Source: Candidatus Poribacteria bacterium
GTDB taxonomy: Bacteria > Poribacteria > WGA-4E > WGA-3G
Reading direction: 5' to 3'
Assembly: GCA_009835515.1 (NCBI GenBank)
Contig: VXXH01000563.1
Coordinates: forward strand, 1-8,705
Length of the DNA stretch: 8,705 bases
Positions 5,638 to 8,705 of the stretch are shown here, piece by piece; the first letter of the stretch is position 1, and the number at the start of each line of letters is the position of its first letter. The position numbers and the translations under genes are program-made. The notes under the pieces are model-generated. The model searched no databases. It saw only the letters and a program-made list of their open reading frames with translations, and was not told where the DNA came from.

Positions 5638-8603
5638 TAATTTTCTCCTTTATCGCCCACAATACTCGACCAGATGGCGCGTTGTAGGTTTGTGCTATCC
5701 ATGTTTTTCGTGATAGTAACATCAAGGGGTCCTGGTTCCAGTGGTGGTCTTTTCGAGGTGTCACCTGATAGTGTGATGGGTAGGATAATTTCTTTACCTT
5801 CCCTTTTAAGGGTTAATGCGACGGCATCACCGGATTTCCAATCTTTGGCAGCCTTCCTGATGTCGTCAAATGTTTTCACGGGTGTGCCGTTGATGTCTAT
5901 CAACTCATCGTCATCCTGATACTCTGATGAATGATGGATGAACATTCCACGTCCTGTTGGACCGCCAAGCGATTTGATTTGAAGCATCTCAAAAAGGATA
6001 TAATTAAGACTCGGAAGTCTCTCACCAAACGCTACCTCTGCATTCATACCTGCCGCTTTAAGATATTGCTCTAACGGCAGTCGCTCTGTTCCTGTCACAT
6101 ATTTGCTGAAGAAGGGTTTAAAATCTTCACCGGCAATTTGATTGACAATCCTGATGACATCATTTATCGTATAGGTAACGCCGGTAAGACCAAATTCCCG
6201 ATACATCTGCTTCATCACATCGTCCAAGCTGCTTCGGTTTTGTGTAAGTGTGCGAATTTGCAAGTCCAAAGCCACAGCGATTAAACTGCCGCCGTCATAA
6301 ACGAGTTCTCGGTTGGCGGATTTGTCTTCCCCTGCCTCGCGGATAGAAAGTTCACCCTGTCGAGATAGATACGATTCCCACTTGCGTTCAAAACTTCTGA
6401 GAAAATCGCTTTCAGAAGTAAGTCCAAGACGGATAGAAACAATATCTGAATAATATCCCGTGAAACCTGCGCTAAACCAATATTCTTGTCCTCTAAAATT
6501 GATAGCCTGAGTCCCAACCCAGAGAGAGGAAATCATGTATCCCACAAGCGGTAACCAAAAACGTCTGCTTGCTTTATCTAACTCGCCGCCGACGTGCACG
6601 CTGATGCTGCGTCCGGAGGCACCGCCACCGGGATATCCTTTTTCGCCATACGGGTTGGCAACAAAAAGTATCTTACCTGTTGGGGTAGCATCAAATACAT
6701 CTGAGTACCCGTGCAGGAGTGACTCGATGGTAGGTTGGACCTTATCAATAGACGCTTTAAAACGTCCACCGGTTGCAATCACGACCTCTGCATCTCCCAA
6801 TTTTGCCAGACGTTTACTGTATTCACCAAGCACGAGATACGCGAATATCAGGTCGTCCTGATCTTCGCATACGAAATGATGTTCATCCGAGGCAATCTGT
6901 TCCCAAGGTGTTGAGACGTGCCAGCTGTCCGGCACATCGACTTTTAGTTGAATATCCTTGACTTCACCGACGATAAACAGCGCATATCCCGGCAAGAAAA
7001 TGCAATCCTCTTGGACGTATGGTGCTTCATTCCGACCAAAGGGCCAATCCCGCTCATCATGATTTATCAACACTTTGTATTGCAGGGTTAAAGGTGATGT
7101 GCTTTCTACCTCAGCAACCCACTGTGTTTTACCAATCTCCTCTATTAGTAATGTTTCACCGTGGACATTGGTAACCGTCAAACCTTGAAGATACCGGGCA
7201 TATCCATCGTACAACCATTCTGTCCCAAAACGGGTCATGGACAAGAGCAACGGTTTGCGGTCCGCTTTAGGACCACTATCTGCTTTTGGTGTTAGCACAC
7301 ACTTGACATGTGCGACCCGCGGTTCATCTTCATTTATTCTCACCTCATATCTTGCAGATGCAAGCTCTAAGGGGTTATCCAGGTTTTTGGAGTGGCTGAA
7401 ATTTCTGGTGACGTGCCAGCTTTCAACAATTGCCTCGTCGTTGTAATCGTTGTGCCATCTGTATGTCCACTGCGTGCCAATTTGCGAAGGTAGATATTCT
7501 TGTTCTTGGACAGGCATCTCATATTCAAGCAATTCGGCTTCTGTAATAACACCATTAGAATGCTCATAGCGCATCTTCACGAGCCCAATGCCTTTAGCGA
7601 ACCACAGATAACGCGTCCCGTTTAGGTATGCGTTTCCATGCTCAGCGTCGGGTTCTTCTACGTCAGCGTCTGTGAAGACAGTTTTATGTTTCAGGCACGA
7701 TGGAAAAGTTCCTGCTGAGACCCCGACTGTCTCATGTGCTTCCAAAGTTATCATTGCTTTTGATTTGTGAGGACCCTCCGACTTCCACCGACTCCCAATA
7801 GCCAAAGGAAATTTAAAGAGGTCTATCACATTAGGGTGGTTAATATAGTGCAGCAACATATACATTGGCAGCGGGTAGTCGCCATGGAGTCCCATCGTGT
7901 GAGAGCCGGTAGAAGTGAAAACCTTATCAGTTTGCGTGAGTTCAAAACCGCCTTCTGCCAAGTGTTCTCCGTTTTCTGTTGTCGCGTTCGCTTGAATACT
8001 AATGTATCGCGGTTCATTTTTTAATAAATTTGGACCCAGGTTTTCTCGCAGCATTGACTCCTCTTGTTCCAGTCGCTTCCGCGCCCGATATAGCCGACTT
8101 TTGACTGTGTTCAAAGATACATCTAAACGTTCACTCACTTCCTCGTATGTCAAGCCGTTGAAATAGTGCAGGACCATCACAGAACGTTCAGATTCTGGCA
8201 GCTTTCGGAGGAGGCGTTCCACGACTGCACGCAGCCCATCCGTTGATGCTCGCGTTTGCTCTTCCTCAAGATATTGCGTATAGAATACCGTTTCTAACTC
8301 GGCTTTAGGCATTGTATCTAAGGACTGCATCGTAATCGGCTTTCGCCGCAGCCACTCAATGCACTGACGCTTTGCTATCACATACAGCCATCCCAAAAAA
8401 CGGTTGGGATCCCTCAAGGTAGGCAGCGATTTAAGAGTTTGAATAAAGGTGTCTTGTGTGATTTCTTGTGCTGCGTGGAAATCACCAATCTCACGCCATG
8501 CGAGTGAATGAATCCACTTCCGGTGTCTTTCCACCAGAGCAGTGAACGCAGCCTCATCACCTGCCAAGATGCGGTGAATCAGATCAACATCTTCGTTTTT
8601 CAT
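5637..8603 (-). CDS. ECF sigma factor fused to an M61-like pseudopeptidase with PDZ domain (988 aa)
   Basis: Residues about 6-88 form sigma region 2 (AQEITQDTFIQTLKSL, then FLGWLYVIAKRQCIEWLRRK). Residues about 122-180 form sigma region 4, with the helix-turn-helix YEEVSERLDVSLNTVKSRLY. From about 190 the protein continues without a stop into two beta-rich domains (FPLAIG...VSAGTF..CLKHK; LPSQIGTQWTYRW), an M61-like N-domain (about 415-590), the peptidase fold (about 615-850) and a PDZ domain (about 870-945) containing DINGTPV. The M61 zinc site is gone: YMISS (689-693) replaces HEICH and Ala712 replaces the ligand Glu, while WFSxGFT and LVYDGGSL persist. No signal peptide or membrane segment is visible, so it should be cytoplasmic. 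I choose ATG 8603, not 8648, because a GGAGGA site lies 4 nt upstream and the sigma homology starts there. Inferred role: transcription initiation gated by a non-catalytic sensor. Sigma assignment is near certain; the sensor role is a hypothesis. Confidence 0.93.
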   Translation of the reverse strand: MKNEDVDLIHRILAGDEAAFTALVERHRKWIHSLAWREIGDFHAAQEITQDTFIQTLKSLPTLRDPNRFLGWLYVIAKRQCIEWLRRKPITMQSLDTMPKAELETVFYTQYLEEEQTRASTDGLRAVVERLLRKLPESERSVMVLHYFNGLTYEEVSERLDVSLNTVKSRLYRARKRLEQEESMLRENLGPNLLKNEPRYISIQANATTENGEHLAEGGFELTQTDKVFTSTGSHTMGLHGDYPLPMYMLLHYINHPNVIDLFKFPLAIGSRWKSEGPHKSKAMITLEAHETVGVSAGTFPSCLKHKTVFTDADVEEPDAEHGNAYLNGTRYLWFAKGIGLVKMRYEHSNGVITEAELLEYEMPVQEQEYLPSQIGTQWTYRWHNDYNDEAIVESWHVTRNFSHSKNLDNPLELASARYEVRINEDEPRVAHVKCVLTPKADSGPKADRKPLLLSMTRFGTEWLYDGYARYLQGLTVTNVHGETLLIEEIGKTQWVAEVESTSPLTLQYKVLINHDERDWPFGRNEAPYVQEDCIFLPGYALFIVGEVKDIQLKVDVPDSWHVSTPWEQIASDEHHFVCEDQDDLIFAYLVLGEYSKRLAKLGDAEVVIATGGRFKASIDKVQPTIESLLHGYSDVFDATPTGKILFVANPYGEKGYPGGGASGRSISVHVGGELDKASRRFWLPLVGYMISSLWVGTQAINFRGQEYWFSAGFTGYYSDIVSIRLGLTSESDFLRSFERKWESYLSRQGELSIREAGEDKSANRELVYDGGSLIAVALDLQIRTLTQNRSSLDDVMKQMYREFGLTGVTYTINDVIRIVNQIAGEDFKPFFSKYVTGTERLPLEQYLKAAGMNAEVAFGERLPSLNYILFEMLQIKSLGGPTGRGMFIHHSSEYQDDDELIDINGTPVKTFDDIRKAAKDWKSGDAVALTLKREGKEIILPITLSGDTSKRPPLEPGPLDVTITKNMDSTNLQRAIWSSIVGDKGEN
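5645..5650 (-). promoter_or_regulatory. Ribosome binding site of the M61-like peptidase gene, inside the end of the sigma fusion
   Basis: AAGGAG on the coding strand lies in the last codons of the sigma fusion, 7 nt before the peptidase ATG. The fusion's TAA shares its final A with that ATG (TAATG, 5639-5635). This arrangement favours re-initiation and linked production of the two paralogues. Confidence 0.8.
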
Positions 8604-8705
8604 GCGATCCTCCAAAGTCGTTTGATAGCAAGTTTCGGAAACCTGCAAGTTTCGCCGAAATGCCTCATGACGTTATGTCGTATTTTAAGGGGGGAAAGGT
8701 TGCAT
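8604..8705 (-). promoter_or_regulatory. Leader region of the sigma-fusion operon with two dyads
   Basis: The 102 nt upstream of the sigma-fusion start hold two short perfect dyads on the plus strand: GTTTC-G-GAAAC at 8632-8642 and TTTCG-C-CGAAA at 8650-8660, with centres 18 bp apart. Read on the coding strand, the region also has the 10-mer CGAAACTTGC twice, at 8654-8645 and 8637-8628, with a 17-bp period. GAAAC resembles the -35 element of many ECF promoters, but I find no convincing CGTC-like -10 at the right distance. A TAAAAT (8687-8682, coding strand) could be a housekeeping -10, in which case its -35 would fall at or beyond the window edge. An autoregulatory promoter or operator is an inference. 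Confidence 0.4.
8608..8613 (-). promoter_or_regulatory. Ribosome binding site deciding the sigma-fusion start
   Basis: GGAGGA on the coding strand lies 4 nt upstream of ATG 8603. It supports the internal start (MKNEDVDLIH) over the in-frame ATG 15 codons earlier at 8648, whose extra residues do not look like sigma sequence. The 8648 ATG also lies inside the repeated CGAAACTTGC region. Confidence 0.8.

Larger units (their letters stand above)
3223..8033 (-). repeat. Tandem duplication: two diverged copies of about 2.4 kb
   Basis: Coding positions 8033-5640 (sigma-fusion residues 191-988) and 5637-3223 (the entire peptidase) are homologous end to end. DNA similarity is still visible: an identical 32-nt run occurs at 6961-6992 and 4550-4581, and the PDZ-coding parts match closely. 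Met1 of the peptidase aligns with Pro191 of the fusion, just after the sigma helix-turn-helix, so the shared unit begins at the sigma boundary. Main indels are the palindrome site and a few residues near 651-660 of the fusion. Confidence 0.85.

Noticed and set aside
3220..8603. The two paralogues as one gene split by sequencing error
   Set aside because: They are tandem copies of the same module, not consecutive halves. Each has its own ribosome binding site or intact end, and the TAATG junction is a natural coupled arrangement.
8604..8648. A 15-codon N-terminal extension of the sigma fusion starting at ATG 8648
   Set aside because: The GGAGGA site is placed for ATG 8603, sigma homology begins there, and the extension overlaps the dyad/direct-repeat region.

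Overview
The window holds four genes, all on the minus strand and read from the right edge to the left: an ECF-type sigma factor fused to a large M61-like domain (8603-5637), a stand-alone M61-like metallopeptidase paralogous to that fused part (5637-3220), and two related ABC-2 type permeases (3116-1629 and 1616-84). Spacing is tight: a 1-nt stop/start overlap (TAATG) between the first two, 103 nt before the first permease, and 12 nt between the permeases. The set looks like one transcription unit, or two closely linked ones. There are no RNA genes, CRISPR arrays or transposases. No gene-free stretch exceeds 103 nt.

Organism: a bacterium of moderate GC content with clear AAGGAG/GGAGG ribosome binding sites. 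A 27-bp palindrome with GTAGGGGCGAGGT arms, embedded in frame in a coding sequence, and the protein style (sigma factor fused to a large C-terminal domain; beta-rich domains with FPxxIGxxW and AGTF..CLK motifs) remind me of Candidatus Poribacteria or related uncultured lineages. This is recollection, not a search result.

Main point of interest: the tandem paralogues differ in two ways. The upstream copy carries an ECF sigma module at its N-terminus and has lost every recognisable catalytic residue (HEICH replaced by YMISS, the third-ligand Glu replaced by Ala). The downstream copy lacks the sigma module and keeps an intact HExxH...E site. Both keep the M61 N-domain, the peptidase fold and a C-terminal PDZ domain, and neither has a signal peptide or membrane segment. 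The inferred model is a one-piece cytoplasmic sigma factor with a pseudopeptidase sensor, co-produced with an active sister peptidase, controlling its own operon and an ABC-2 membrane complex whose ATPase is not in the window. It would be refuted if the fusion is an assembly error or if the fused gene is a decaying pseudogene; the intact frame and conserved scaffold argue against both.
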